A stretch of DNA of 64,000 nucleotides from Blastococcus saxobsidens (GTDB taxonomy: Bacteria; Actinomycetota; Actinomycetes; Mycobacteriales; Geodermatophilaceae), in the NCBI RefSeq assembly GCF_002938435.1, contig NZ_POQT01000013.1, positions 1 to 64,000 on the forward strand, given 5' to 3'. Position 1 is the stretch's first letter. Each line of letters begins with the position of its first letter. Both the position numbers and the translations under genes were made by a program. Shown piece by piece: positions 26,253-35,235 of this stretch. The notes below the pieces were generated by a model. It did no database searches. It was given only the letters and a program-made list of their open reading frames with translations, and was not told the DNA's origin.

Positions 26253-27119
26253 TTGACGGGCTGGATCGGCGCTATCGCCGTGGGTACGGAATCGAACTGG
26301 GACATCGCCAAGGCGAACTCGTTGTGGGGCACGCCGTCCGGTAGCGGCGCACGCGTGCGGCGCGGCGACGACCTCTTCCTCTGGAAGAGCACCGAAGGTT
26401 GGCTGGCGCACTGCCGGGCGACGACGGATGCCTATGTACCGCACGGCGTCACGGACGTGCCATGGCCGGAGCCGGAGCGGTACCGCTACCTATTCGGCAT
26501 CGACGTGTTGAGCGACCCGCCGACGCCGATCGCGATGGCGGGAGCCGACGCTGCCGAGTTGGCCGGTCTTGGACGGCGGTCAACCATCCGGCTCGGGCAG
26601 TTCCCTGCTCTCGAGGACGCAGCGACGGCGGCCGTCGCTGAGGTGTTCGGCCCGCCGGCCAGCACGGTGGAGCAGGCGCTCGCCGACTTTCTCCGCGCCG
26701 CCGGCATCGACGTGCCGCCGACGGTCGACGAACGCGACTACGCCCAGCGGCTGATCGCGGTTCGTCGCGGGCAGCAGGCGTTCCGGCAGGGGCTGCTGCG
26801 AGCTTTCGACCGGACGTGCTGCATCTCCGGGTCACGGGTGGAGGCAACCTTGGAGGCGGCGCACATCCGCCCTTATCGGGGGACTGGCTCGCACGTGGCC
26901 GGGAACGGATTGCTGCTGCGGGCGGATCTGCACACGCTGTTCGACCTGCGGCTGGTCACCGTGCTGCCCTACGGGACGGTGCGGGTGCCGCCGGATCTTC
27001 ACGGGAGTGAGTACGAGGAGTTCGACGAGCGGCAGATCCGACGGCCGATCGACGCGGGGCACGTGCCGTTGCGCGAGGCGCTGGCGGAGCACAACTCCCT
27101 CTGCGGGTGGTTGGACTGA
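26253..27119 (+). CDS. EVE-like domain fused to an HNH endonuclease
   Basis: 288 residues. The start is a TTG at 26253 with GAGGT eight bases ahead; no in-frame ATG or GTG is available nearby. Residues 1-120 look like an EVE/PUA-type domain (WDIAKANSLWG, RRGDDLFLWKSTEGWLAHCR), a fold that pockets modified bases. The C-terminal domain has CISG, EAAHIRPYRG, NGLLLRADLHTLFD, giving H204, N218 and H227 of an HNH nuclease. EVE-HNH fusions are known modification-dependent restriction-type proteins. Cutting of DNA with modified cytosine or other bases is inferred from that family. Confidence 0.82.
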   Translation: MTGWIGAIAVGTESNWDIAKANSLWGTPSGSGARVRRGDDLFLWKSTEGWLAHCRATTDAYVPHGVTDVPWPEPERYRYLFGIDVLSDPPTPIAMAGADAAELAGLGRRSTIRLGQFPALEDAATAAVAEVFGPPASTVEQALADFLRAAGIDVPPTVDERDYAQRLIAVRRGQQAFRQGLLRAFDRTCCISGSRVEATLEAAHIRPYRGTGSHVAGNGLLLRADLHTLFDLRLVTVLPYGTVRVPPDLHGSEYEEFDERQIRRPIDAGHVPLREALAEHNSLCGWLD

Positions 27120-27157
27120 GCTTCCCCTGCGAGGGCGCCGGTGTGACCTGGAACCCG

Positions 27158-27963
27158 TCGTGGTCTGATGCCTGTCAGGTGTTCGAGGCCGACGTCGGAG
27201 TCGGTCCGCTCGGCAGGAAGGTGGGCTCGTGTCCGGTACCGGTGAGGTCCTGCTCGAGGTGGACGGTGGCGTCGCGATCGTGACGCTGAACGCCCCCGAC
27301 CGGCGCAACGCGCTGACCCCGGGGATGGCCGACGAGCTGATCGCGACCTTCGATGAGGTGGACGCCAAGCCGGAGGTCGGCGCGCTGGTCATCCGCGGCG
27401 TGGGCAAGTCCTTTTGCGCGGGCGGCGACGTCGCGACGCTGACCTCCGCCGGCAAGGACCCGGCGGCGCCCGACGCCTTTGAGGGCATGGGGAAGATCTA
27501 CGACAGCTTCTACCGGCTGGGCCAGGTGAAGGTGCCGACGGTGGCGGCGGTGCGCGGGTCCGCGGTTGGCGCCGGCATGAACATGCTGCTGGCGGCGGAC
27601 CTGCGGATCGTGGCCAAGGACGTCCGGCTGCTGGCCGGCTTCCTGAAGCGCGGAATGCACCCGGGTGGGGGCCACTTCGTGATCCTGTCGCGGCTGATCG
27701 GTCGCGAGGCCGCGGCGGCGATGGCGCTGTTCGGCGAGGAGATCAACGGCGACAAGGCGGTCGATCTCGGGCTCGCCTGGGAGGCGCTGGACGATGCCGC
27801 GGTCGAGGACCGGGCGATCGAGCTGGCTCAGCGGGTGGCGGCCGACCCGGAGCTGGCGCGAGTGGCGGTGGGCAACTTTCGCAAGGAGGTCGTCAACGGC
27901 GCGATCCCGTGGGACGTTGCGATGCAGTCCGAGCGCCCGGCCCAGATGTGGTCAATGCGACGC
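27158..27963 (+). repeat. Duplicated segment, copy 2: ECH promoter and gene
   Basis: Second copy of the segment at 14681-15486, same orientation, including the 71 bases upstream of the start. The sequence diverges again immediately after the gene, where the low-GC GHKL gene begins. Confidence 0.9.
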
Positions 27964-27978
27964 GCCGCACGCGTCTGA
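27229..27978 (+). CDS. Enoyl-CoA hydratase/isomerase family protein, copy 2
   Basis: 249 residues from GTG, with the same ribosome site (GGAAGG) as copy 1. The crotonase motifs KSFCAGGDVATL and GSAVGAGMNMLLAADLRI are unchanged, so both copies should be active if either is. Differences from copy 1 are mostly conservative (Y/D, D/E, S/A, L/I). The different last residues (AARV) mark the end of the duplicated block. The next gene starts 28 bases later and is of different base composition. Confidence 0.88.
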   Translation: MSGTGEVLLEVDGGVAIVTLNAPDRRNALTPGMADELIATFDEVDAKPEVGALVIRGVGKSFCAGGDVATLTSAGKDPAAPDAFEGMGKIYDSFYRLGQVKVPTVAAVRGSAVGAGMNMLLAADLRIVAKDVRLLAGFLKRGMHPGGGHFVILSRLIGREAAAAMALFGEEINGDKAVDLGLAWEALDDAAVEDRAIELAQRVAADPELARVAVGNFRKEVVNGAIPWDVAMQSERPAQMWSMRRAARV

Positions 27979-28005
27979 TCCCGAACGAGGGCCGGAGCTA
28001 TAGAG

Positions 28006-29898
28006 ATGACTGAACCGTTCGATCCGCTCGCGGGCGCCGAGGCGGCGTTCCTTCAGGCAGCCATAAAGCAGCGAGTGCGGAATATTATCCGGAGCTATAA
28101 CCACCCGGCGGATATCCTCGCGGAGCCAACGCAGAACTCGGTCGATGAGGTTGACGAAGCCGTCCGGTCAGGAGCGGTGGACCGAGGCCGAATAGTCGTT
28201 GGCATCGACTGCAGCAATGCCAAGGTCTCGGTCGAGGACAACGGTCGTGGGATCTCCGTCGAGAACGTGAAGCGGCTATTGGCGCCTGATATGACCGAAA
28301 AGGCAACCCTGTTCAAGAACGGCCTATCCCGGGGCCATAAGGGAGTCGGTCTGACTTTTCTGGCGTACGGCTTCAACTACTTCGAACTAGAGTCCCGAAC
28401 AACTCAAGAACACTATCGTGTTCGGATCGAGAATGCGCGGCAATGGGTGGAAGATCCTGACCTGGACGTTCCGCCCATCGCTGCGCTCACCCGGCTAGGA
28501 CCCGACGAGGGACGGCTGCGTGAGACCGGAACAGTGTTGACAATTCAGGTCAGCGATCAAACCGAACCACGAAACCTGGCTCGCACATTTCCCTCTCGCG
28601 ACTACAGCAGGACAGTTCTGGAGACGCAGACTGCTATCGGAGTTTATCCGAAGGGTTCGACGCTCGGCTCCTCGTCGTTTGACGCACAGTTGGACTGGCG
28701 TAGCTCGGACGGAGCGCTGAGCAGTTGCGAGCTCAAGACGACATACCGCTTCCCCCACCTCGGTCTGAGTAAAGGGCCAAAGGTTATCGATGTCGGGGCG
28801 TACCTAGCGTCATCCCCGGGGGTCGAGCCGCCATTGCGCCTACGGAAGAAGCACCAGGCTGCCTACCGCTTCTATGGCACGGATAAGCTTGTGACCATGG
28901 TCCCAGACGTCGTTGGCGTTGGCGATCTTTTGACGGACCGAGCCGCCGTTGAGGTCCTGCTGAGGAAGCATTCAGTAACCGCCTATGCATTAGCAGGCTA
29001 CAGTGCTGCATATAAGGACACTCTGAGCAAGAGTTGGACGGTTCCGATGAACCGGCGACTAATTGGTCCTAGCATTCGTGTTGCCACGGATGGGATGATC
29101 TCCTCGTGGCAGCGGGATCTCAGCTTGAGTCATCGCGGCTTCAACGTCGAACGCATCTGGCTAATCGTCCACCTCAATGGCGTGGAGCCGGATCTCGGAC
29201 GCAAAGACTATCCGCCGCAGATTCTGGAACTGCTAAACGTTCTGGAAAATCCACTTGCGGACGATATTGCGCGTGAAGGGGCCGCGTTCCTGATCCCGAC
29301 GACGCGGTCGGGGAAGTCCATCGACTACGAGGACCCTAAGGTCAAGGCGACGGCTCGGAAGTCGGATCCTCTCTCTGTGCAGACGGCGGAGGGACTGCCG
29401 ACTCTTCGCTATCTCTCGGAGCCCAGAGAAGAGCAGGATGTCGTGGCACTGTTCAACGAGATGCGCGGCGCCAGCATTCTAGGGCACTTCCGTCCCGTCT
29501 TCTTCAGTGGTTCCTACGTGTATGACAGTTATCTGACGTACACCCCTGAAGAGGTTGCGGAGGAGATACGCGAGCTCTTGCCCGCAAGTGATGGGGCGCT
29601 GCCTGGACGTAGCCTCGAGGGAGTCGCCGAATTCAAGTATGATCTCGGCGAGATGCTGCCTGATTTAGTGCGGGAGTTGAAGACTTGGAGTGAGATCAGG
29701 TGGCTAGTGTGTTGGTCAGCCAGCAAGGCCACCTACACCCAGGGTGGGCTTACGGTCGAGGTCACGACGGTTCGTCCCGAGGACTCAGAGTATGTGGGCG
29801 TCACGCATATTGCCACGCTCAGTACCGCGGGCGAGGCGGTGGTTCACGTGATCTCACTTAAGAGCCTGATCCAGGCGCTCGGTGAACGCGAGGACTAA
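28006..29898 (+). CDS. MORC/MutL-like GHKL ATPase
   Basis: 630 residues from ATG. All three Bergerat-fold boxes are present: N box E40-PTQNSVDE, G1 box VEDNGRGIS (77-85) and G2 box RGHKGVGLTF (109-118). The remainder has a DNA gyrase B-like second domain and an unfamiliar C-terminus. Bacterial MORC/MutL-type ATPases of this layout occur in restriction-modification and defence operons. Hand counts on two 60-base lines give 50 and 55% GC, far below the surroundings, and TTA codons occur (for example in YALAGY and LPDLVRE), so it is almost certainly acquired. It converges on the methyltransferase gene, 29 bases away. Confidence 0.88.
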   Translation: MTEPFDPLAGAEAAFLQAAIKQRVRNIIRSYNHPADILAEPTQNSVDEVDEAVRSGAVDRGRIVVGIDCSNAKVSVEDNGRGISVENVKRLLAPDMTEKATLFKNGLSRGHKGVGLTFLAYGFNYFELESRTTQEHYRVRIENARQWVEDPDLDVPPIAALTRLGPDEGRLRETGTVLTIQVSDQTEPRNLARTFPSRDYSRTVLETQTAIGVYPKGSTLGSSSFDAQLDWRSSDGALSSCELKTTYRFPHLGLSKGPKVIDVGAYLASSPGVEPPLRLRKKHQAAYRFYGTDKLVTMVPDVVGVGDLLTDRAAVEVLLRKHSVTAYALAGYSAAYKDTLSKSWTVPMNRRLIGPSIRVATDGMISSWQRDLSLSHRGFNVERIWLIVHLNGVEPDLGRKDYPPQILELLNVLENPLADDIAREGAAFLIPTTRSGKSIDYEDPKVKATARKSDPLSVQTAEGLPTLRYLSEPREEQDVVALFNEMRGASILGHFRPVFFSGSYVYDSYLTYTPEEVAEEIRELLPASDGALPGRSLEGVAEFKYDLGEMLPDLVRELKTWSEIRWLVCWSASKATYTQGGLTVEVTTVRPEDSEYVGVTHIATLSTAGEAVVHVISLKSLIQALGERED

Positions 29899-29927
29899 GG
29901 GCTTCAGCCGTCTCTGATTCGGTCTTC

Positions 29928-31055
29928 TCAGTCCGTCAATCCCGTGGCTAAATGGACGGCTAGTCCCTGCGCTAGTTCCACGGGCACGGCGTTCCCGATT
30001 TGTCGAGCGATGTCGATCTTGCTACCGCACCACTGGAACTCATCGGGGAACCCCTGGAGGCGGGCGGCTTCGTGATGCGTTATTGCGCGGTGCTCGTCAG
30101 GATGCAGGTAGCGGCCCTTCTCGGGCTTGAAGAATTCGGTGCGGATCGTCACGGAGGGGCGGTCCCAGTGCATCCGGCCCATGACGTCCATGGAGCCCTT
30201 GTCATGGCCGATCCAGCACGGAGCCTTGAGGCGGTCCGGCAGATCAAGCCGATTGCCACCAGGGCGGATGTGCCCGAAGCGCTCTAGCGACTTGTCCGTG
30301 TAATTGCGGGTGATGTGGAGGTCGGGAGACTTGAAGACGCCGGGAACGATTTTCCCGAAGTACTGCGTCGTCGCCGAAGGCAGCAGCTGATCCCTGGGGT
30401 CCACGTCCGGCGCGAGGCCTTCCAGGGCCTGTCGCACCGTCTTCCACTCGTCCTTCGGCACCGATCCGGTGGGGACTGGGATCTTGATGAGATCCCGATG
30501 GGTTCCGATGACAATGAACCGGCGGCGGAGCTGTGCAGCCCCGAAGTCGGTGGCGCGAACGACTCGCGCGTCGATCTGATAGTCCTCGAGCAGGCCCCCA
30601 GAGAGGGTCTCCTGCTGGAGCATCTGGAACTGATCGCTCGCACCGAAGCGATCGACATTCTCAATGAGGAACGCCTTCGGGCGGACGGCGATGAGCGTCT
30701 CCATGTAGTGACGCCACAGTTCGTTTCGAGGATCGAGGGGGCTTCGTTTGCCCAAATTCGAGAAGCCCTGACACGGGGGCCCGCCGACGACGACGTCCGC
30801 CTCCGGCAGGTCACCCTTGACCCAGTCCTCGATCTTGCCCCAGTAGACGTGGTCTTCGCCGAAGTTGGCGGCGTACGTGGAGGCTGCCGCGAGGTCGTGT
30901 TCGACAGCGGCCACGGGGGTGTATCGACCCGTCGACGCGAACCCGGCCGTGAGACCTCCGCAGCCGGCGAAGAGGTCGATCACCCGCAGCGGTCGGGCGC
31001 CTGACTGGCTCGCATGCGCCTCGCGGTCAGCTTCGTGCACCGAGGTAGCCCCCAC
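29928..31055 (-). CDS. C5-cytosine DNA methyltransferase
   Basis: 375 residues from GTG; a later GTG six codons in is also possible. Motif I DLFAGCGGLTAGF, motif IV GGPPCQGFSN with catalytic C95, motif VI ENVDRF, motif VIII QLRRRFIVIG, motif IX ITHHEAARLQGFPD and motif X QIGNAVPVELAQ are all intact. The target-recognition region (about 215-300) gives no hint of the site. It diverges from the Vsr gene across 184 bases. It probably provides self-marking for the island's restriction activity. Confidence 0.93.
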   Translation of the reverse strand: MGATSVHEADREAHASQSGARPLRVIDLFAGCGGLTAGFASTGRYTPVAAVEHDLAAASTYAANFGEDHVYWGKIEDWVKGDLPEADVVVGGPPCQGFSNLGKRSPLDPRNELWRHYMETLIAVRPKAFLIENVDRFGASDQFQMLQQETLSGGLLEDYQIDARVVRATDFGAAQLRRRFIVIGTHRDLIKIPVPTGSVPKDEWKTVRQALEGLAPDVDPRDQLLPSATTQYFGKIVPGVFKSPDLHITRNYTDKSLERFGHIRPGGNRLDLPDRLKAPCWIGHDKGSMDVMGRMHWDRPSVTIRTEFFKPEKGRYLHPDEHRAITHHEAARLQGFPDEFQWCGSKIDIARQIGNAVPVELAQGLAVHLATGLTD

Positions 31056-31239
31056 CGTTCCAACCGGCGCGGCCGCCTGTAGCTGGCGCCCGCGTTCCTT
31101 GTCGCGACCCTATCGATCGCGAGCCAGGGGCAACGGTAAGCGCGCCGGCCGACACTTCGGTGCTGGAACGGGTGTCCACGAGTCTGCCCGTCAGTAGGGC
31201 GCAGGATAAGGCGGTGATAACACGGCGGCGGGAAGCACG

Positions 31240-31656
31240 GTGACCGACCGTCCGCCGGCATCGAGCCCCGGCGTGTCGGCGCGGATGAGCAGGTCACGAC
31301 GACGGGACACCGCCCCTGAGGTCGCCATCCGCCGGGAGGCCCACCGACGGGGGCTGCGCTACCGCGTGGATGCTCCGCTTCCTGGACTGCCACGACGGCG
31401 GGCCGACATGGTCTTCATCCGCCGGAGGGTCGCCGTCTTCGTCGACGGCTGCTTCTGGCACTCCTGCCCGGAGCACGCCACTACTCCGACGGCCAACCGC
31501 GAGTGGTGGGTCGCCAAGCTCGAGCGGAACGAGCAGCGCGATAGGCACACCGACGAGCACCTCGAAGGGCTGGGGTGGACCGTGCTGCGCTTCTGGGAAC
31601 ACGAGGACGCGACTGCCGCAGTCGACGTCATCGAGCACGCGGTCAGGAGTACCTAG
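31240..31656 (+). CDS. vsr: Vsr-type (very short patch repair) endonuclease
   Basis: 138 residues from GTG with GGGAAG ahead. RRRADMVFIRRRVAVFVDGC, then FWHSCPEHATTP and NREWWVAKLERN, contains the Vsr metal ligand D56 and the F-x-D-G-C-F-W-H core; it ends WTVLRFWEHE. Vsr nicks T-G mismatches produced by deamination of 5-methylcytosine, so pairing with a C5 methyltransferase is expected. In R-M islands Vsr-like proteins may also act as the nuclease. It ends 8 bases before the convergent operon's last gene. Confidence 0.93.
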   Translation: MTDRPPASSPGVSARMSRSRRRDTAPEVAIRREAHRRGLRYRVDAPLPGLPRRRADMVFIRRRVAVFVDGCFWHSCPEHATTPTANREWWVAKLERNEQRDRHTDEHLEGLGWTVLRFWEHEDATAAVDVIEHAVRST

Positions 31657-31664
31657 CGACCTGA

Positions 31665-32453
31665 TCAGACGCCGGCGTGCCGTGGGCCTGCGGACGGTGC
31701 CTGTGCGCGCAGGCGCGCGGCCGACTCTATGGCGGCGTCCAGCACCTGACGTCGCAGTTCGTCGTCGTCCAGCGACTCGAACTCCACGACGGCCCCCCAC
31801 CGGGAGAGGCGCTTCAGCACGTCGATGAGGACCTCTCGCTCGGGAACCCGCCCGTGGTCCACTGCGGGCCAGATCTCGGCGATGGTGCGGACGAGCGCTC
31901 GACTGCCGCCGATCGATCTCCGACGGGCGAAAATCTGGTCGAAGGCGGCCTCGCCGAAGGTTTCGAGCAGTTGATACCGGTCGTACTCCCGGGGCAAGGC
32001 CAGTAGGTGGGCGCGCCACCACAGTCGTCCCCAGACATGGCGCGTGATGTCCGTGCCGAGGACGCGATCCCCGGGAGGCCGCGGGTAGCGCCAGTAGGAG
32101 ACGTCGGGCAGCAGTACCAGAGCCAGGAACGCCCAGATCGGTCGGACGGCGGCCTCGCCGGCGACGAGGCCGCACCTCTCGTGCAGGAGTCGTGCAACCT
32201 CGAGGTCGAACGACACCCTGTCCTGACGCCGGCCTTCGTCGGGGAAGCCGGCGCGGCGCGCGACCTCGAGCACGTCGTCGCGCAGCTGCTGCAGCTCTTC
32301 CTGAGTGATGCGTCGGCCGCCCGTGGCGGCGAAGACGGCCGCAGGATGGCGCAGGGCGTGCCGGGCGTTCAGCTCGGTGATCGACGACTGCAGGTGTTCC
32401 TGATGGAGGCGTTTCGCGGCGTCGCCGAGCAGCCGGGGATATAGGACGCTCAC
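31665..32453 (-). CDS. Unassigned last gene of the Z1 operon (possibly DUF6339-like)
   Basis: 262 residues, GTG start overlapping the previous stop by GTGA. The sequence opens VSVLYPRLLGDAAKRLHQEH and has conserved-looking WRYPRPPGDRVLGTDITRHV and GRLWWRAHLL segments, no membrane helix and no visible catalytic motif. It is predicted mostly helical. It looks to me like the DUF6339 group found near Z1/DUF4420 genes, but that is from memory and unverified. As part of a tightly coupled operon it should be a core component of the system. Confidence 0.65.
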   Translation of the reverse strand: MSVLYPRLLGDAAKRLHQEHLQSSITELNARHALRHPAAVFAATGGRRITQEELQQLRDDVLEVARRAGFPDEGRRQDRVSFDLEVARLLHERCGLVAGEAAVRPIWAFLALVLLPDVSYWRYPRPPGDRVLGTDITRHVWGRLWWRAHLLALPREYDRYQLLETFGEAAFDQIFARRRSIGGSRALVRTIAEIWPAVDHGRVPEREVLIDVLKRLSRWGAVVEFESLDDDELRRQVLDAAIESAARLRAQAPSAGPRHAGV

Positions 32454-33343
32454 GGGCTCACCATCATTTGGGAGGCCTCCTGGATCCGGCTGCTGAACAG
32501 GGCGGGCGCCGTCTGTCGCTCTCGCCGCAGCGCTTCCATGGAGAAGGCGGGGAAGGCGTTGCGGACGACGGTGACGAGCAGGGCGCCGAGCGAGCCGATG
32601 GGGTAGTCGCTGTCCTCCGTCAGGTCCTCGCTCGTGAGGGCTCGTTCGACGAGCACTCGAAGGACGTCGGCACGCAGTGCAGAGAGGACCCGCATATCGG
32701 CGTCCGTCGGGGAGGACGCCGCCTCGACAGCGCGCATGACGACGTCGTGTCGCTCGTTGACCACCAGCAGAATCGAACCGAGTGCGGCCGCCTCGAGGTC
32801 CTCCTCGATGTGGAGGTACCAGCCGGCGCCGGTGGGATACGGCAGGTCGTGGAAGTCAGCGGTCGCGATGGGGAAGAGGGTGTTCTCGCCTTCGAGGAGC
32901 ACGCGCTGCCGGTCCGACCAGAGGACGCTTCCGGGCCGGGTCGCCGCTGCCATGGATGCCCCTGGAGCGGGACGTCGGAGAGTGACGCTGGTGATGAGTT
33001 CTAGCGTCCCTCCGAGGTCGTCCCCGGGGAGCGAGAAATCGATGGTGAGGTCCGAGGCGTCATCGGCGGGGAGTTCGGCGCGCCAGGCCCTCCCGCGCAG
33101 CGCCGAGCTGGTGGCCAACCATTGGACGCTCAGGTCGACGGCCGCGTCCTCCGGCAGGCCGCTGAGCCGGCGCAGGCGGAGACCATCGACCTTCAGCGGT
33201 CGGTGCAGGGACAGGGTGGTGCTGTAGTCCCAGTCGGTAAGGGTGTCGGGTAGCGGTTCCCCTCCGTCGGGGGTGAGGCGCGACCACGGGCCCACGGTCA
33301 CGACGTCGCCGGGCGGACGCAGGAACGGGAAGACGCGCGTCAC
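32450..33343 (-). CDS. Unassigned fourth gene of the Z1 operon
   Basis: 297 residues from the GTG at 33343, which overlaps the preceding GHKL gene's stop by GTGA; a longer frame exists but has no coupled start. The N-terminal 200 residues look beta-rich (VTVGPWSRLTPDGGEPLP, LRLRRLSGLPEDAAVDLSVQW), and the C-terminal 100 are helical. No known motif is visible. It occupies the place where AIPR or other effector genes sit in related operons, so an unrecognised effector or scaffold is possible. Confidence 0.65.
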   Translation of the reverse strand: MTRVFPFLRPPGDVVTVGPWSRLTPDGGEPLPDTLTDWDYSTTLSLHRPLKVDGLRLRRLSGLPEDAAVDLSVQWLATSSALRGRAWRAELPADDASDLTIDFSLPGDDLGGTLELITSVTLRRPAPGASMAAATRPGSVLWSDRQRVLLEGENTLFPIATADFHDLPYPTGAGWYLHIEEDLEAAALGSILLVVNERHDVVMRAVEAASSPTDADMRVLSALRADVLRVLVERALTSEDLTEDSDYPIGSLGALLVTVVRNAFPAFSMEALRRERQTAPALFSSRIQEASQMMVSP

Positions 33344-35235
33344 GTGGCACCCGCAGGAACGGTGTCGGCCGAGGGCGTCGCGATGAGGCCGATCTCGGTC
33401 GCGGTGTCCGGCACGGGGGTCACCACGAGGTCCACCTCGGCCGGTCCGACCAACGTGCACGAGTCCCCCGCGACGACGCCGTCGGGGGTGCTCCAGTGGC
33501 TGACGCGGGGCCGCTCGGCTCCTGCCGGGGGCTCGTCCTCACGCCCCTCCCACGTCGCGACGGCGAGGCGGGCCTCCAACCGGACAGGACCGGGGGCGTC
33601 GACGCCGTACCGAGCGACCACCACGAGTGCTCCTTCGATTTCCTCGAGGTGGGGCTCCACGAGTGTCGTCACTCGCGCCCTGCCAGCGGCGGCCGACCGT
33701 CGGTTGTCGACTGCACCGGAGGACTCGGGCCGTGTGCCTCCGGCCATCGCAGCGCCCTGGGAACGGCGGACGCCCGCCGAAGCGGTCGAGTTCTCCGGCG
33801 CTTCTGCGAACGCTGCCGCGACGAGGCCTCCCAGGTAGCTGCTGGCGGCGCCCAGAGCGGTGCGCGACCTGGTGGAGACTGCCGCCTGTACCGGTGCTCG
33901 GAAGACGGCGAGCTGCTCCCGGAGGCGGGTGAAGGTGACCCGGACGAAAGTCCGGTCAGGGCCGGTCAACTGCTCGTAGACCCAGTTGTCGTGCGTAGGG
34001 GGTTCAGAGGCGGCGTAGACCTCGTCCAGGTCGTCGTCGGCGCGGAAGACGCCCGCATAGACGCTGTGCACCGAGCTGGTGGTCGGTCCCTCGTAGTAGC
34101 GGACGACGAGCTCGGGAGAACGCATCAGGCACACGTGGTGCGGATCGCCCTCAACCCCGGCGAATCCGGCGGCCATCGATGCGGCCCCGGCAGTCATCGG
34201 CACGACCACCGCCCGCTCGAGCGCGAAGCGGCCGAGGCGCTTCCTGGGGTTGCCGCTCTCGAGAGTCGTTGCGGCGTTCGACTTCAGGCCGCGGTACGCC
34301 GCGACGAACATCCGCAGCGGGTAGGTCCGGGACGGGTCGGGGACCGGGTGAGTGACCCCGGCGGACACGACCTCCGGGGTCAGGCGCTGGGCACCGCGCT
34401 CGGGGAGCATGATCGGCCAGAGCTGCCACGCGATCGTGTCGGCCAGGTGGCGTGCCGCGTGGTCCATGTCGTCGAACTCGTCCAGGTCGGGGTCGATGAC
34501 GACCAGGGTCGTACCGGACTCCCCGGGGCCGAAGGGAGTGAGTCCCAGCGACCGGGCGACCTCGTCGGCGTGCTCCCCGAGGAGCGGTTCCACATGGTCG
34601 TCACGGGCGTCCCCCCACCAGTGCCGCCCGGTGAACGGCCGGCTCGCGGTGTCGACGCGGCCGCGGTTGTCGAAGGAGCTGCCGAGCGCGATCCCGATGA
34701 GACGGGAGGAGAGTTCTCCGTGCTCGTCTGCCGTGCGGGTGTAGACGAGGATGGTGCCCACACGGGAGAGCCGGTAGAGGACGGCTTTGCCGTAGCCGTA
34801 CGTGCCGCCGCCCTGGGTGGTGTCCCGCTTCTCGCCGACGTTGAGCACGAACGAGATCCAGTCGCGTCGCCCGTCCGCGAGCTGGTCCGCCCTGGTCGGG
34901 CCACCAAGCCCCTTTGTGCCCCGGTCGACCACCGACAGGAGTCGCAGGTTGGGCGTCCGTACGGCACGTCCGACGCCCAGATGTTCCTGCACGCCGGCCG
35001 GCGGGGTGAGCAGTCGCTCCCATGTCGGACGATGGGTAGGCGCGACCGTCGTCAACTCAAGGCGGTACACCGTCTCCACGTCGGGCAGGCGGGCGTCCCA
35101 GGAGTTCTGTGCTGTCTCTCGGACGAAGACCGTCAGGGGATCGACCGGCGGCCGGCCGAGCTGGTTACGAATGCCCTCCGACGCGATGGCGCCGGTGGGA
35201 GGGAAGGGCTGGGACCACCAACGAGGTGTGATCAC
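33340..35235 (-). CDS. Second GHKL (MutL/Hsp90-like) ATPase, operon member
   Basis: 631 residues from GTG (GTGA overlap with the DUF4420 gene). Bergerat-fold boxes: E40-TAQNSWD, VVDRGTKGLGG (G1, D104) and GGGTYGYGKAVLYRLS (G2, 142-157). The G1 box carries an inserted residue compared with the classic DxGxG. A long middle domain and a linker-like Ser/Arg-rich part (about 470-530) precede a beta-rich C-terminal domain. It corresponds to the MutL-like component of Mza-type operons. It is clearly distinct from the MORC-like protein at 28006. Confidence 0.87.
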   Translation of the reverse strand: MITPRWWSQPFPPTGAIASEGIRNQLGRPPVDPLTVFVRETAQNSWDARLPDVETVYRLELTTVAPTHRPTWERLLTPPAGVQEHLGVGRAVRTPNLRLLSVVDRGTKGLGGPTRADQLADGRRDWISFVLNVGEKRDTTQGGGTYGYGKAVLYRLSRVGTILVYTRTADEHGELSSRLIGIALGSSFDNRGRVDTASRPFTGRHWWGDARDDHVEPLLGEHADEVARSLGLTPFGPGESGTTLVVIDPDLDEFDDMDHAARHLADTIAWQLWPIMLPERGAQRLTPEVVSAGVTHPVPDPSRTYPLRMFVAAYRGLKSNAATTLESGNPRKRLGRFALERAVVVPMTAGAASMAAGFAGVEGDPHHVCLMRSPELVVRYYEGPTTSSVHSVYAGVFRADDDLDEVYAASEPPTHDNWVYEQLTGPDRTFVRVTFTRLREQLAVFRAPVQAAVSTRSRTALGAASSYLGGLVAAAFAEAPENSTASAGVRRSQGAAMAGGTRPESSGAVDNRRSAAAGRARVTTLVEPHLEEIEGALVVVARYGVDAPGPVRLEARLAVATWEGREDEPPAGAERPRVSHWSTPDGVVAGDSCTLVGPAEVDLVVTPVPDTATEIGLIATPSADTVPAGAT

